DNA of 64,000 nt, taken from Paulinella micropora (lineage: Eukaryota; Cercozoa; Imbricatea; Euglyphida; Paulinellidae). Positions 29,403 to 39,205 of the stretch are shown here, in pieces. Under the pieces are notes generated by a model that worked only from the letters and a program-made list of their open reading frames with translations, did not search any database and was not told the origin of the DNA. Where the stretch lies: positions 1 to 64,000 of the forward strand of contig WBZZ01000782.1 of the NCBI GenBank assembly GCA_019918135.1, read 5' to 3'. The first letter of the stretch is position 1; every line of letters starts with the position of its first letter. Made by a program: the position numbers and the translations under genes.

Positions 29403-29426
29403 TTTTTGTATCCGCTATTATATAAG
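29403..29426. promoter_or_regulatory. Divergent promoter with one TATA box
   Basis: The 24 bases between two start codons hold TATTATATAAG, readable as a TATA box in both directions (TATATAAG to the right; CTTATATAATA to the left). One box therefore seems to serve 28227-29402 and 29427-29648. Confidence 0.5.
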
Positions 29427-29648
29427 ATGGAAAATAAAAAAGAAAAAAGCAAAGACGAGCAACAACTTGAAGAGTTGGAAAGGCTAGGGAAGGAAATTGA
29501 CCAAATCCGCATCACTCAGAACTTAGTGAATAGAAACCCCAACATTTTTAGAAAACCTGAAAATATCCTTTACCGCTTGCCGCTATCAGATAAGCAACGA
29601 GAGGCGATTTATAATAATATAATTAAAGAGGAAGGTAAAGCGGGCTAA
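29427..29648 (+). CDS. Hypothetical small charged protein, 73 aa
   Basis: The start is taken at ATG 29427 because TATATAAG lies directly before it. MENKKEKSKDEQQLEELERL begins an acidic/basic coiled-coil helix, followed by a short folded end (YRLPLSDKQREAIYNNI). It precedes the Cys-rich secreted protein by 7 bases. Unknown function. Confidence 0.45.
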   Translation: MENKKEKSKDEQQLEELERLGKEIDQIRITQNLVNRNPNIFRKPENILYRLPLSDKQREAIYNNIIKEEGKAG

Positions 29649-29655
29649 ATATATA

Positions 29656-29913
29656 ATGTTATTAATATTGCTATTAGTGTTATCTAGATTTGCTATGTCG
29701 CGGACTGCCTACGACTTTTATAGCAGAGTTAATAATTCAAAAGAAGATGGATGTGTGTGGTGTATCCAGAGCGGGATTAACTCAAAATTCAAATGTATTT
29801 ACAAGCCGATGTCAGACTGGTGTATTGGATGGGATGAGGCACTGCCTTTAATGTGTGCCAGCGATAGTTCGTCTTGGTACAGGACACATATATATGAATG
29901 TGGTAATTTATGA
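29656..29913 (+). CDS. Small secreted Cys-rich (PSI-like) protein, 85 aa
   Basis: ATG directly follows AAATATATA. A signal peptide (MLLILLLVLSRFAMS) is followed by a compact Cys-rich domain: CVWCIQ, then a KCIYKPMSDWC stretch, and further Cys near the end. The CxWC core recalls PSI domains. The Polinton gene at 37654-37884 encodes a clear relative (CVWCIQKGCVYKPMSDWC), also next to the two-membrane-segment gene of its fibre cassette. Probably secreted or on the cell surface. Function unknown. Confidence 0.6.
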   Translation: MLLILLLVLSRFAMSRTAYDFYSRVNNSKEDGCVWCIQSGINSKFKCIYKPMSDWCIGWDEALPLMCASDSSSWYRTHIYECGNL

Positions 29914-29946
29914 TTTAAAGATAGCGATAATAAACGATATAAAAGG

Positions 29947-30160
29947 ATGCCCGACTACAAACAAGGTAAAATATATGCTATCAGGTCGTATCAAACGGAT
30001 CAGGTGTATATCGGTTCAACCACTCAACCATTATACAAAAGACTTTATGCTCATAAATTAAACTACAAAATATGGATGAAAGGAGAATATGCTTACACTT
30101 TTTCATTTGAAATCGTCAAATATGATGACCACTATATTGAATTAATTGAAGAATACACAT
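29947..30160 (+). pseudogene. GIY-YIG endonuclease gene, part left of the Polinton
   Basis: Promoter GATATAAAAGG directly before ATG 29947. The product starts MPDYKQGKIYAIRSYQTDQV and continues YIGSTTQPLYKRLYAHK, the GIY...YIG core with the conserved Arg helix. GIY-YIG nucleases nick or cut DNA and are common as homing or mobile-element enzymes in large DNA viruses. The gene is interrupted by the Polinton at its 6-bp target site; the other part lies at 51150-51640. Confidence 0.75.
30155..30160. repeat. Target site duplication, left copy
   Basis: ACACAT, identical to 51150-51155. The 6-base length is the Polinton standard. Confidence 0.9.
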
Positions 30161-30256
30161 AGTAGTATAGGGTGCCACTACAAGACACTTTTTCAATACA
30201 CACCCCCGCCGTCAGGGACACACCCCGGCCGGCCCGCGCGGGACAAAATGGCAACG
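30161..30256 (+). repeat. Polinton terminal inverted repeat, left
   Basis: 96 bp identical to the complement of 51054-51149. GC-rich middle (CCGGCCGGCCCGCGCGGG) in an otherwise AT-rich element. GTAGT..ACTAC near the tip can pair. Confidence 0.97.
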
Positions 30257-30587
30257 GCAGGGAAAAAGTGGAAACGGTTAAATAAAATGACACACGTAGT
30301 CTTTCTCAACATTAAACACAGTCACAGCTGTCAATTTGCGAAAAAAAATATATAACGGGTTTTGCGTTTTTTTCTTTTCTTTTTTGTTGAAGTTGCTGTT
30401 AGATAGGCGACGAATAAATAAAAAGGAAAATAAGCCGTGACCGAAACATTGATGACAGATATTGTTATGCACGAAAAATGCAAAATAAACCAACAGATTT
30501 TCTCCTTTGCTGAAAATCGCGTTTTTGACAAAGCGAAAAGAAGGCCAAATTACCCCTTCCAAAATATATAAAAGTGATATATACCGT
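30257..30587. other. Non-coding left margin of the Polinton
   Basis: About 330 bases with no credible gene between the terminal repeat and ATG 30588. It ends in AAAATATATAAAAG (30561-30574), a TATA box. Confidence 0.5.
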
Positions 30588-31070
30588 ATGTCCAATAATT
30601 TTGATAACTTCAATAACTTTGATAATTATTCTGATAATTCTGATAATGAGAGTATAAGGCGAGACAGTAATGACTGGATAGAATATTATATGGATAAACA
30701 AGAAAGCATAGTAAATAGACATAAAATAACAGTAAGTAATCAAATAGAGTTGATAAATGAAAAAATAAAAGAGATGACAAAAAAGAGAGAAGAGCTTGAA
30801 GAGAGAGAGGATGCGATAGACGAAAGATTAGTAGAGATAGAAGAAGAGAAGCAAAAAAAGAAAAATAATGATAAAATGAAAAGAAAGAGAAAGAGAGAAG
30901 AAGAAAGAAGAAAGAAAGAGGAGAGGTTGTTAGATAGTTGGTTGCAAGCTAGGAAGCAACCATTGAGTTTGAGAGAGGAGGAGCAGGCGAGGAAGTTAAT
31001 ATGTAATGGAGATAGCTTTGATATGGTTTTGGATAAATATAATAAATACAGAAATAGGGTTGAGGGGTAA
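30588..31070 (+). CDS. Hypothetical coiled-coil protein, 160 aa
   Basis: The start is placed at ATG 30588 because the TATA box at 30561-30574 and ATATATACCGT lie directly before it. An Asn/Asp-rich N-terminus (MSNNFDNFNNFDNYSDNSDN) is followed by a long Glu/Lys/Arg coiled coil (EELEEREDAIDERLVEIEEE) and a short folded tail (LICNGDSFDMVLDKYNKYRN). First gene from the left end. Unknown; it could be a structural or regulatory accessory. Confidence 0.5.
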   Translation: MSNNFDNFNNFDNYSDNSDNESIRRDSNDWIEYYMDKQESIVNRHKITVSNQIELINEKIKEMTKKREELEEREDAIDERLVEIEEEKQKKKNNDKMKRKRKREEERRKKEERLLDSWLQARKQPLSLREEEQARKLICNGDSFDMVLDKYNKYRNRVEG

Positions 31071-31077
31071 AAATAGC

Positions 31078-31155
31078 TGACTATATAAAGTCCTGGGCAC
31101 GACATTAAACTACCCCTACATAAACACATATTGTCCCTCTGTGTGTTTATGTAGG
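31078..31155 (+). promoter_or_regulatory. TATA box and 14-bp hairpin leader
   Basis: GACTATATAAAGTCC at about 31078-31092, then a perfect 14-bp hairpin (31115-31128 CCTACATAAACACA with 31142-31155) ending five bases before ATG 31161. Confidence 0.6.
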
Positions 31156-31160
31156 TTGCG

Positions 31161-31751
31161 ATGCCTCCAAAGAAGAAGGAAGCCATCAATCAAGATGATC
31201 AGGTTTGTCTTTCATTAATATGTTAAATTTGTTGAATTTTTTTTGTTTTTTGTGTGAATTAGGAATTAGCGGATCATGTAGCTTTGATGAATGTTGATTC
31301 TGCTCCTGTTGCGGTTGCTCCTGCTCCTGTTGCGGCTGCTCCTGCTCCTGTTGCGGTTGCTCCTGCGCCTGTTGCGGATGCTCCTGCTCCTGTTGCGGAT
31401 GCTCGTGCGCACATTCCGCCTGAACTTGGAGGAGTAAGAGGAGAAGATGAAAAAAAAGAAAGAAAAGGAGGACGAAAAAAAGGAACCCCAAATGAAGTAA
31501 AACAATACGGAAATTACTTTATCAAGGTAACTGTTGCAACGGGCACAGCAACAGTTTCGCAAAATCATTCCGCTGATTCAATTCAGGTTTCGTTGTGGGG
31601 CTTCAAATCACAACCAAAAGTTATTGAGCTTTTTGTTGTCAAGTTCAAAGATGACACAATTATACTGTGCAGAAAGTGGGACAACATTGGGCTCCTGGCA
31701 AAACATTTCAATCAAGCAATCAAGACTGTTTATTCTGCCGAATTTGTTTAA
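31161..31751 (+). CDS. Hypothetical PVA-repeat protein with one intron
   Basis: ATG 31161 opens a 14-codon first exon (MPPKKKEAINQDDQ). A GT-AG intron is inferred at 31203-31262, after which the frame continues to 31751. The intron has GTTTGT and a pyrimidine-rich end before TTAG, and contains an in-frame stop if not removed. The product has Ala/Pro/Val repeats (APVAVAPAPVAAAPAPV), a basic linker and a C-terminal folded domain (YGNYFIKVTVATGTATV, then LWGFKSQPKVIELFVVKF). No family recognised. Splicing is known for some Polinton genes. The alternative is a start at 31284 within the second exon. Confidence 0.5.
31203..31262 (+). other. Candidate 60-base spliceosomal intron
   Basis: GT at 31203, AG at 31261-31262, T-rich 3' half. 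The flanking codons stay in frame (phase 0). Confidence 0.55.
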
Positions 31752-31824
31752 AAAACAAACTTTCACATTTTGAAATTTTTCTAACTTTTTCTTAACTTAG
31801 CTTCCGGTTATAATAATTGATAAC

Positions 31825-32826
31825 TTATAAATCCAAAATTTCCTTTTTCTTTTTGATACGGGCACTTGACCTGATATTCTCCGGTTTTATGTCTAATGAC
31901 TTTAATAAGTTAGTATTCTTTTTTTGTTTAGTTACTTCTTTAATGTGGTCGGCTAGTTGAGGTTTAACTTCTTCCGGTTCTTGTTCTTCCATTTTAGACT
32001 TTAATAATTGCTGAGGGCTAACTAGTTCGTTTTCATTAAGTATCAACTTGAAGCCCTTTCGGCCTTTAACCGTATATACCTTTTTAGAATACTGAACATC
32101 GCCTTTACTGAAAACAGTTCGTTCTAGTTCTTTCCTGACTGTTTCCCCTTTTGGAAACTTATTAATAAGACCGGCTCTATATATTTCTTGGTCATTCTTC
32201 TTTTTGCCCTCATAGACTTCCATAGGTGTGGCTTTTATTGTATTATGAAATGTATTGTTATAATTATCAACAATTTCATTAATGTAAGGCACCCAAATAA
32301 AGTCGTCATTAACTTCCCACATAAAATTCAAATCATTTCTTATTGTTCTAATAAATCTATCTACTATACCCATAGTTCGGTGGTCGCCAACTTCGTTAGT
32401 TGTATGTTGAATTCCGTTCTCTTTGAAGTATTCAGCAACTTGCCCTTTATATTCACTGCCGTTGTCGGAAGTAATCCTTTTAGGTTTCGGCATTTTTTTT
32501 AAACCCTCTAATACTTCTCCTGTTGTTTTATTTTTTATCGGTTCAATCCAGCCACGACGAGAATAAACATCAATCATTACTAATCCAAAGTTGTAGTTTT
32601 TGTTTCCTTTCTTAGTAGCTATTTTAGACATATCCATTAAGTCAATAAACACTTGGCTTAATGGTTCTGGCTCAGGGGATAGTATAGTATTCCATTTTTT
32701 ATGGGTCTTAGATTGATGGTGTATTTCAGAAGCTTCTTCAATTTTCTTTTTTTCAAGTTCTTCCTTATCTTGCGGAGACTTCGCCTCTGTTTCAGTATTT
32801 TGTGGATTGCTGTGTTTATGGTCCAT
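31825..32826 (-). CDS. RVE-type integrase, 333 aa
   Basis: The retroviral-type integrase core is seen as VFIDLMDMSK, LVMIDVYSRRGWIEPIKNK and RITSDNGSEYKGQVAEYF, followed by the helix HRTMGIVDRFIRTIRNDL. A C-terminal SH3-like piece (DVQYSKKVYTVKGRKGFKLI) and basic tail complete it. It cuts and joins Polinton ends, giving the 6-bp duplication seen here. Length is normal for a Polinton without the N-terminal zinc finger. ATG 32826 is preceded by the hairpin leader shared with the penton gene. Confidence 0.9.
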   Translation of the reverse strand: MDHKHSNPQNTETEAKSPQDKEELEKKKIEEASEIHHQSKTHKKWNTILSPEPEPLSQVFIDLMDMSKIATKKGNKNYNFGLVMIDVYSRRGWIEPIKNKTTGEVLEGLKKMPKPKRITSDNGSEYKGQVAEYFKENGIQHTTNEVGDHRTMGIVDRFIRTIRNDLNFMWEVNDDFIWVPYINEIVDNYNNTFHNTIKATPMEVYEGKKKNDQEIYRAGLINKFPKGETVRKELERTVFSKGDVQYSKKVYTVKGRKGFKLILNENELVSPQQLLKSKMEEQEPEEVKPQLADHIKEVTKQKKNTNLLKSLDIKPENIRSSARIKKKKEILDL

Positions 32827-32858
32827 TGTAGGGACACCCTACGACCCGACTTTTTTGG
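32827..32858 (-). promoter_or_regulatory. Hairpin leader of the integrase gene
   Basis: On the minus strand a CCAAAAAAGTCGGGTC stretch leads into GTAGGG-TGT-CCCTAC (32828-32842), one base before ATG. It is almost identical to 41625-41655 before the penton gene. Confidence 0.75.
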
Positions 32859-32890
32859 TGTTCCTTATATTGAAAGATTTTTAAAAAGTT

Positions 32891-33397
32891 TCAAAATTTA
32901 AGAAACATTTTTGAAACATCATTATTTTCTTTTTTTGGTTTCTCCGGTTGTTGATTATAAACATTAACATTAACTCGGCTAGTCTTCTTCCCTCCTTTCT
33001 TTGGCTTAGGCTGTTCCTCTTCTTCACTTTCCTCGCTCTCACTCTCTTCTTCCACTTTCTTTTTTACCACTTTCTTCTTCTTCTGTTTGGTCTTCAATTT
33101 AATACCCGCAACCCGTTGGGCAACGATATCTACAAAGTCGTGTTCTACTTCCTCATCGCTTTCACTGCTCTCCTCACTTAGCTCACCGTCCCGCCCATCA
33201 ATCATATCCTTAGCCAACTGTTTCTTAGACACGTGGTCCATCTTTTCGTCTTCGTTCATTTCTTTAACATTCTTCGCCTCTTCCTCCGCGAGTAATTCCC
33301 TAGCTCTTTCAATCTTTCTTTGCCTCGCATACTGTTTCTTCATCACAGTCGCTTTTTCAAGGTTCTTTATGGCAATCTCTCTATTACCTCTCGGCAT
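32891..33397 (-). CDS. Hypothetical highly charged protein, 168 aa
   Basis: The start is taken at MPRGNREIAIKNLEKATVMK (33397). Basic helices, then an acidic Ser/Glu block (ELSEESSESDEEVEHDF), a Lys-rich run, another Glu/Ser block and a Lys/Gly/Asn-rich tail. It resembles DNA-condensing or chromatin-like virion proteins in composition only. It lies between integrase and fibre genes. No family recognised. Confidence 0.45.
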   Translation of the reverse strand: MPRGNREIAIKNLEKATVMKKQYARQRKIERARELLAEEEAKNVKEMNEDEKMDHVSKKQLAKDMIDGRDGELSEESSESDEEVEHDFVDIVAQRVAGIKLKTKQKKKKVVKKKVEEESESEESEEEEQPKPKKGGKKTSRVNVNVYNQQPEKPKKENNDVSKMFLKF

Positions 33398-33518
33398 TTC
33401 GGTTGTATATCTAACCAAAAATAATTTTTATTCGGATTAATTATTATCCAAACTATATAGCAGAGACTTCGCCTCCGCACCTCCACAGGTTTTTGGTGAA
33501 GCTTTTTCAAAAGGTTCA

Positions 33519-36500
33519 ATGGGCAGTCAATATAAATCGCTCTTAGGCTTATCTGAAATCGCGGTTGATAGTCTAGATATAGCCAACCTTGATTTAACGA
33601 ACACAAACATAGTGGGCTTATACACAGATAGGGTGCCAGAAGATGCTGACCCCGTAAATCTTTATTTTACTAATAGCCGATTTGATGCGAGGTTGGCTTT
33701 AAAATCAACGACTGACTTAAAAGAAGGCACTAATCTATACTACACCACAGCAAGGGCTAATACAGATTTTGACACAAGGATAGCAACTAAATCAATAGAT
33801 GCTTTAAGTGATGTAATCATAACAACACCCGCCGATAACCAACTGCTCATTTACAGCACTGGGCAATGGCGAAATGTTGCTTCTCCTTTTCTTAGATTGG
33901 ATGGCCTCACTATGATGTTTGGAAATTTAAATATGGGAGGTTTTAATGTAGTAAATGTGGGCACTGTTGATGGTATTGATGTTTCTGCTCTTGATAGTTC
34001 GGTTGTAAAACTAACAGGCGATCAAACAATAACAGGAACCAAAACATTTACTACTTATGTGGCCGTAAAAGACTCAAATCCATTAAACACAGGCAAATTA
34101 TTCTTCAATTACAACAATAATATGGGTTCTATCTATTCGTCGGAAGCGGGTGGGGCGACGGGCTATCCATTATCTTTTGTAGGCTCGTCCATACTTTTTG
34201 CTCCAACAACAGGTGGTGGAATGACATTAACAAATAATGTTTTAAATTTTAACAGCTCAACAGCAATCAGCGGACTGCCCGCACCATTCTATGACGGCGA
34301 TGCTTCAACAAAAGCATATACCGATACGAAATTAGCCAAGGACGGCACGACGGCTATGACGGGCAGTTTAAATATGGGAGGATTTTCAATAACAAATGTG
34401 AATTTGGTTGATGGTGTGGATGTTTCTACTCTTGATACTTCGGCCGTAAAACTAACAGGCGACCAAACAATATCAGGGAATAAAAAATTTACTTCAACAA
34501 TAGAAGTGCGGGGTGCTACTGGTCCAGCCGCTTTTGATGGTATCGGTATTGCCTTTGATACGGCGACAAATATAGGAGAGATTGTGGCACAAAAAATAGC
34601 AACCGCGGCCTATTATCCAATACAAATAACAGGTCATATGTTGATTTATATGCGGGGGATAATGTAATCGCGACCGCAACGGGCACTACACTATCTTTAA
34701 ACAATAGAAAAATTACAAACTTAGCCACACCAACAGCAACAACGGACGGGGCAAACAAAAGTTATGTGGATACATTAGACGGGCAAAATGTGAAACTAAC
34801 AGGAAACCAAACCATAGGAGGAATTAAGACATATAGCAGTGGTGTTGAAATAACAGGAAATTCAATAAATGCTACAACAAAAGGAACATTCGTGGTTTTT
34901 AACTCAACAGCCAATATCGGGTCAATTGCTAGTTTGGATATGAAAACAGCGACATATTACAACTTTGAAATTTCTGCGAAAAAAATAAGTTTTATTATTG
35001 ACGGGACGATAGTCGGTTGGGTAAATGCTTCGGGGCTAGATTGTAATAGTAGCAAAATAGCCAACCTTGGAACTCCGACATTATCAACGGATGGAGCGAC
35101 AAAAGGGTATGTAGATACATTGGACGGGCAAAATGTAAAACTAACAGGCGACCAAACAATAACTGGAATTAAGATATTTAATGGAACAAGAAATGATGTA
35201 AAAGCACTGACCTTATTAAGCCAAGCCGATTTTAATAATGTTGATATCATTAATGGTGGAAATATAACATATAATGGGGCGAGGATATTAAACCAAAACG
35301 GAGGAGATATCTTTTTCAGTCAGACAACGGGTGATTATCAGTATTTCTTATTTACTCTAAATACTGCTACAAGTGGAACCGCGAACCAACGAGGCTACCT
35401 ATTCACGAATGTAGCATCTGATGTAAAAGGGGCGGGACTTTATATTTCAAAACTTTTGGATAATAAAAGTGCTTCGTCTGACATTGTCCGTTTTAACAAT
35501 GCGGGCGGTATGCGGTTTTATGGAGCCTTAGATATGAACAGCAACAACATAACAAGTGGCGGAACAATAAAGGGAACTACATTAACGGCAACCGCTGGTA
35601 TATCAACAACAACAGCAACCGCGAGTGGATTAATAACGGCAAATGCGGGTATATCAACAACGACACTAACAGCGACAGGAGGTTCAAGCATAGTTATACA
35701 AGGAAATACTAATGGAGGTAATACACGCGGAATATTTTTGTGGGACACTGGCAACACCAGTTATGGTATTTATATGGCTTCAAATGGGGGAGCCACAAAT
35801 ATCAGAAGTCTAGCGGGAGGGTCTGCGGTTGCTGGCAATGATTTTACTTCCTTTGCTGTTAGATTTAGGGTAAGTAATGCTTCAACCGACGGATTTATAT
35901 GGGAGAACTCGTCCGAACAATTGTTAATGTCATTAAACGGGGCAAACGGGACTTTATGGACAAAAGGATTGATAACGGCTAGTGCTGGTATATCAACAAC
36001 AACATTAACAACAAGCGACAATATAGTAGTAGGAGCGGGTAAAAGTGTGATTATTGATAGAAGTGCTGTTGCTAATAATAAACTGGTTTTATATGATAGT
36101 GGAACACCTTCAACAACTGGATTTTATGGATTTGGTATTGCTAGTAATACATTAATTTATAATGTTAATGCTTCAACGGATAGCCACGTATTTTACTATG
36201 CTGCAACAAATGAATTATTTAGAATTAACAACACAGCAATCACTGCTTCAAAGGCAATAACGGCAAATGCGGGGATATCAACAACGACATTGGCAACGAG
36301 CGATAAAATAACAACAGCATCTGGTAAGCCAATAATCATAGGCAACTCAACGAAAGGAGTAGGAGCGACAGGTGGTTTAGAAATATAAGGAACGGCGAGT
36401 AATGTAGCAGGGCCACATATACAGGCAATAACAACGGCGGATGCTTATCCAACATTTCAATTATTGAATTGGGCACACGACAATGTTAATTTAAGTTTTG

Positions 36501-37252
36501 ATGCTTATTTTGATGGCACGAACTGGAAATCAAGCCACAGCGGTTCAAACTTTCTAATTCAAAAAGGTGGAAAACTCGCTTTTTATTATAATTCAGGAAC
36601 AGCGGTTGGAAACAATATATCTTACACTGAGGCGATTAACATTAATACATCTGGAGAGTTAGTTTTACCAACAACTTCAAGCGGTAATTTATTAATACGA
36701 AAAAGACCAACTTATACCAACGACCCGCTACTACATTTTAAATCAGGAGGATATACGAATTATGGAGTGCTTACATCTTCAACTGGTTTGCTTCACGCTT
36801 GGACTACTACAAATACCAACAGCGAGCCGTCTGGTAGTTATAATTATATTCCGCTAAATGGTGCTTGGACAAACTCCTCGGACAGAAGGCTAAAATCGGA
36901 TATTAAAACATTAGACTGCGGTGATTGTTGCGATAAACTAATGAAGATAAATTGTTGTTCGTATTATTGGAAATCAGATGAGAAGAAAGAAAAAAAAGGC
37001 CACGGATTTATTGCTGATGAAGTTAAAAAAATATTTCCTGAATTTGTATCTGAAAGTGGAATGAAAGCAGAGGATGGAGAAGGCTACCTTGAAGGCATAA
37101 CATATACAAGTTTTATACCTGTATTGGTCAGCGGATTTCAACATTTATCAGAAAAAGTAGTTAATTTAGAAAAAGAAAATAAAACTTTACTTAATATATT
37201 ACAAGACCAAGCGAACCAATTAGCAGAACTAAGAGCAGTTGTATTCCCGTAA
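33519..37252 (+). pseudogene. Trimeric fibre protein with peptidase-S74-type chaperone end, broken
   Basis: About 1,240 codons of phage-tail-fibre-like repeats (LNMGGFNVVNVGTVDG, VKLTGDQTITGTKTF, TASAGISTTTLTTSD). The C-terminal part has SSDRRLKSDIKTL and a coiled-coil end (FQHLSEKVVNLEKENKTLLN), the signature of the intramolecular chaperone (S74) that cleaves itself off after fibre folding. It would bind host surface sugars. The part around 35260-35580 is nearly the same as in the fibre of the surrounding PLV (51973-55910). About two breaks. The stop lies inside a hairpin. Confidence 0.75.
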
Positions 37253-37266
37253 GGACAAGCCCTTAC
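37249..37266. terminator. Hairpin holding the fibre stop codon
   Basis: GTAAGG-ACAAGC-CCTTAC; TAA of the fibre gene (37250-37252) is part of the left arm. Confidence 0.6.
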
Positions 37267-37323
37267 AAACCCAATATAGTTTTTGAGATTGTAAGTGGTT
37301 TTTGTAAAAAAGCACTTACTACA

Positions 37324-37665
37324 ATGCCCCCTAGATTACACCCACCACCAATCATAGAAGTAGATGGAGGCGAACTCACACCAGAGTTAAAGAACCGTGT
37401 GCTTGATGTCCAAATTAAGCAGGAAGAAAAAAAATTAGACCACGAATACGAGGACAGCTGGGATTGCTGTTTGACTAAGCGAAAAACTGACAGCCGACTT
37501 ATCAAATACTTGTTTCAAATGGGTATCATTATCGCCATCATCACCCTTTGTATCGTGAGGTTGTCTGAAAAGAACTTACCGTGTGAAGTTGCCAACACTT
37601 ATGTCGGTATTTTAACACTATTAATAGGCATCTGCCTTCCTAGCCCATCTAGTTCAAAGAAGTGA
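37324..37665 (+). CDS. Two-membrane-segment protein of the fibre cassette, 113 aa
   Basis: An N-terminal Pro-rich and acidic part (IEVDGGELTPELKNRVLDVQ) is followed by two hydrophobic helices (MGIIIAIITLCIV and VGILTLLIGICL) with a Cys between. It follows the fibre gene by 71 bases. A broken relative follows the fibre of the outer PLV at 51640-51970 (ADGELTPELKSRVISAELKN). Possibly a fibre-associated membrane or holin-like protein. Confidence 0.6.
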   Translation: MPPRLHPPPIIEVDGGELTPELKNRVLDVQIKQEEKKLDHEYEDSWDCCLTKRKTDSRLIKYLFQMGIIIAIITLCIVRLSEKNLPCEVANTYVGILTLLIGICLPSPSSSKK

Positions 37666-37884
37666 GCATTCATATAGATAGACTTTATACCACGAAGCAT
37701 CATTTGAGCAGATTAGCGGAATGGCTTCATCAAAACTAACACACCAGTCTGACATCGGCTTATACACACATCCCTTTTGAATACACCACACACAACTTTC
37801 ATTTTTTTTAACACTGACTCGCGAATAGAAATCACAAGCAGTCCGACCTAACACAGAGCACACAAATAATAATATTAATAACAT
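37654..37884 (-). CDS. Small secreted Cys-rich (PSI-like) protein, 76 aa
   Basis: A signal peptide (MLLILLFVCSVLG) and Cys-rich core CVWCIQKGCVYKPMSDWC with further Cys near the end (LICSNDASWYKVYLYECS). It is closely related to the protein at 29656-29913 in the outer PLV. It is convergent with the two-membrane-segment gene (12 bases overlap), completing the fibre cassette. Function unknown; secretion or display at the cell surface is likely. Confidence 0.6.
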   Translation of the reverse strand: MLLILLFVCSVLGRTACDFYSRVSVKKNESCVWCIQKGCVYKPMSDWCVSFDEAIPLICSNDASWYKVYLYECSLL

Positions 37885-37921
37885 AATATATTATACAACA
37901 TATAGAAACAAAAAATCGCAA

Positions 37922-38284
37922 ATGACGGATTTCAAATACCAAAAGATTATTTTTCTCAGTAATGATTTTGCTGGCGGTAGCAAGACATTTGACAAAAACA
38001 TTCAAATGAGCTTTACACCAACAAGAATGAATGTAAAGTTTATCCACTATATGAACGATATGACTGAGACGAAAACAAAAATTCTTCATATGGACCGCAT
38101 CGGGATTATCGGTACATTCGCTGATAGCAACACCGCAAACATTTCCAATCTTAGCTACAACTTGGGGATTATTAATTGGACTGACGGGCAGTATTCGTTT
38201 AGGATATTGAAAACGGACAATGGCAATATTGAGACTGACCAACTAGCTGGAAGAATTGTTATTTGTTTAGAATTTTTGGGGTAA
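37922..38284 (+). CDS. Hypothetical beta-rich protein, 120 aa
   Basis: Uninterrupted frame (MTDFKYQKIIFLSNDFAGGS) with alternating polar/hydrophobic strands and Asn/Asp turns, ending in a hydrophobic strand (RIVICLEFLG). It lies 13 bases before the packaging ATPase on the same strand, in the virion block. A small single-domain capsid-associated protein is plausible; no family recognised. Confidence 0.5.
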   Translation: MTDFKYQKIIFLSNDFAGGSKTFDKNIQMSFTPTRMNVKFIHYMNDMTETKTKILHMDRIGIIGTFADSNTANISNLSYNLGIINWTDGQYSFRILKTDNGNIETDQLAGRIVICLEFLG

Positions 38285-38297
38285 TTAAAATATAGCG

Positions 38298-39122
38298 ATG
38301 GAAAAGATTAACAATGTTAAAGTTAAACCAGTTAAGCAAAACGGAGATGGCGAGAAGCTGTCAAAAGGACATAAGTTATTTGGCGAGCCGTATGCCAATA
38401 TTTTTCTTCTCGCTCGCAAGAAGAGTGGTAAGACGACAGCACTGTTTGAAATCCTGAAACGAACCACCGACAAAAAAACGAGGATTGTCATTATAGCCAG
38501 CACAATACACAAGGACCACATTTACAAAGAAATGGTTAAGCACTTCAAGAAGAAAGGTAATCCAATGGCAATATATACATATTTGAAAACGGATGGACTG
38601 TCTGTTATTGATTACGAGTTAGACAAACTGAACAACCACACGGCTGAGCAAGAAGGCGAAATCATTCAAGACGAGAAAGAAGAACCGAAGCCGAAGTTTC
38701 TTTATTTTGGAAAAGAGGAAGAGAAGAAGAAGCAGGAGGGAGGCGAAAAACCACCGAGGCCGAGCAAATACATTACACCAGAAGTTGTGTTCGTGTTAGA
38801 TGATTTAGGTAGTGGTTTAAGGGATAAGTCTGTGAGCGACCTGTTAAAGAAAAATAGACACTACAAAAGTAAAGTGATTATAAGCTCTCAGTACCTACAA
38901 GACCTATCTCCTGCTAGTTTGAAACAACTAGACTATATATTAATCTTCGGTGGACAGTCTCAGGATAAAATGGAACTTGTATACAAGCATCTGGACCTCG
39001 GATATGATTTAGGCTACTTCATTGAAAAATACCACGAGGCGACAAAAGAACGATTTAACTTTTTGTATGTGGATGCGGTATCGGACGAGCTAAGGCAGAA
39101 TTTTAATATTCGTTTTAAGTAA
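38298..39122 (+). CDS. FtsK/HerA-type genome packaging ATPase, 274 aa
   Basis: Walker A LLARKKSGKTTALFEIL, Walker B VVFVLDDLGSG, sensor stretch VIISSQYLQDLSPASLKQLD and a C-terminal helical end. This is the A32-like ATPase that drives DNA into the capsid, a core Polinton gene. Length is normal. ATG follows AAAATATAGCG. A variable, Lys/Glu-rich insert lies between the two Walker motifs. Two hairpins follow the stop. Confidence 0.85.
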   Translation: MEKINNVKVKPVKQNGDGEKLSKGHKLFGEPYANIFLLARKKSGKTTALFEILKRTTDKKTRIVIIASTIHKDHIYKEMVKHFKKKGNPMAIYTYLKTDGLSVIDYELDKLNNHTAEQEGEIIQDEKEEPKPKFLYFGKEEEKKKQEGGEKPPRPSKYITPEVVFVLDDLGSGLRDKSVSDLLKKNRHYKSKVIISSQYLQDLSPASLKQLDYILIFGGQSQDKMELVYKHLDLGYDLGYFIEKYHEATKERFNFLYVDAVSDELRQNFNIRFK

Positions 39123-39128
39123 TTTTAC

Positions 39129-39168
39129 TAACACAAGTGTTATAACAAAAAATAACTCGTTATTTTTT
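39129..39168. terminator. Two tandem hairpins after the ATPase gene
   Basis: TAACAC-AA-GTGTTA (39129-39142) and AAAAAATAAC-TC-GTTATTTTTT (39147-39168), the second followed by a T-run. Confidence 0.45.
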
Positions 39169-39205
39169 TTATAATATTATTTATTTTTTTTCAAACATTA
39201 TATAG

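Noticed and set aside
31186-31491. Minus-strand Gln/Glu-rich repeat protein
   Set aside because: It mirrors the Ala/Pro/Val repeats of the plus-strand gene and has no promoter of the local style.
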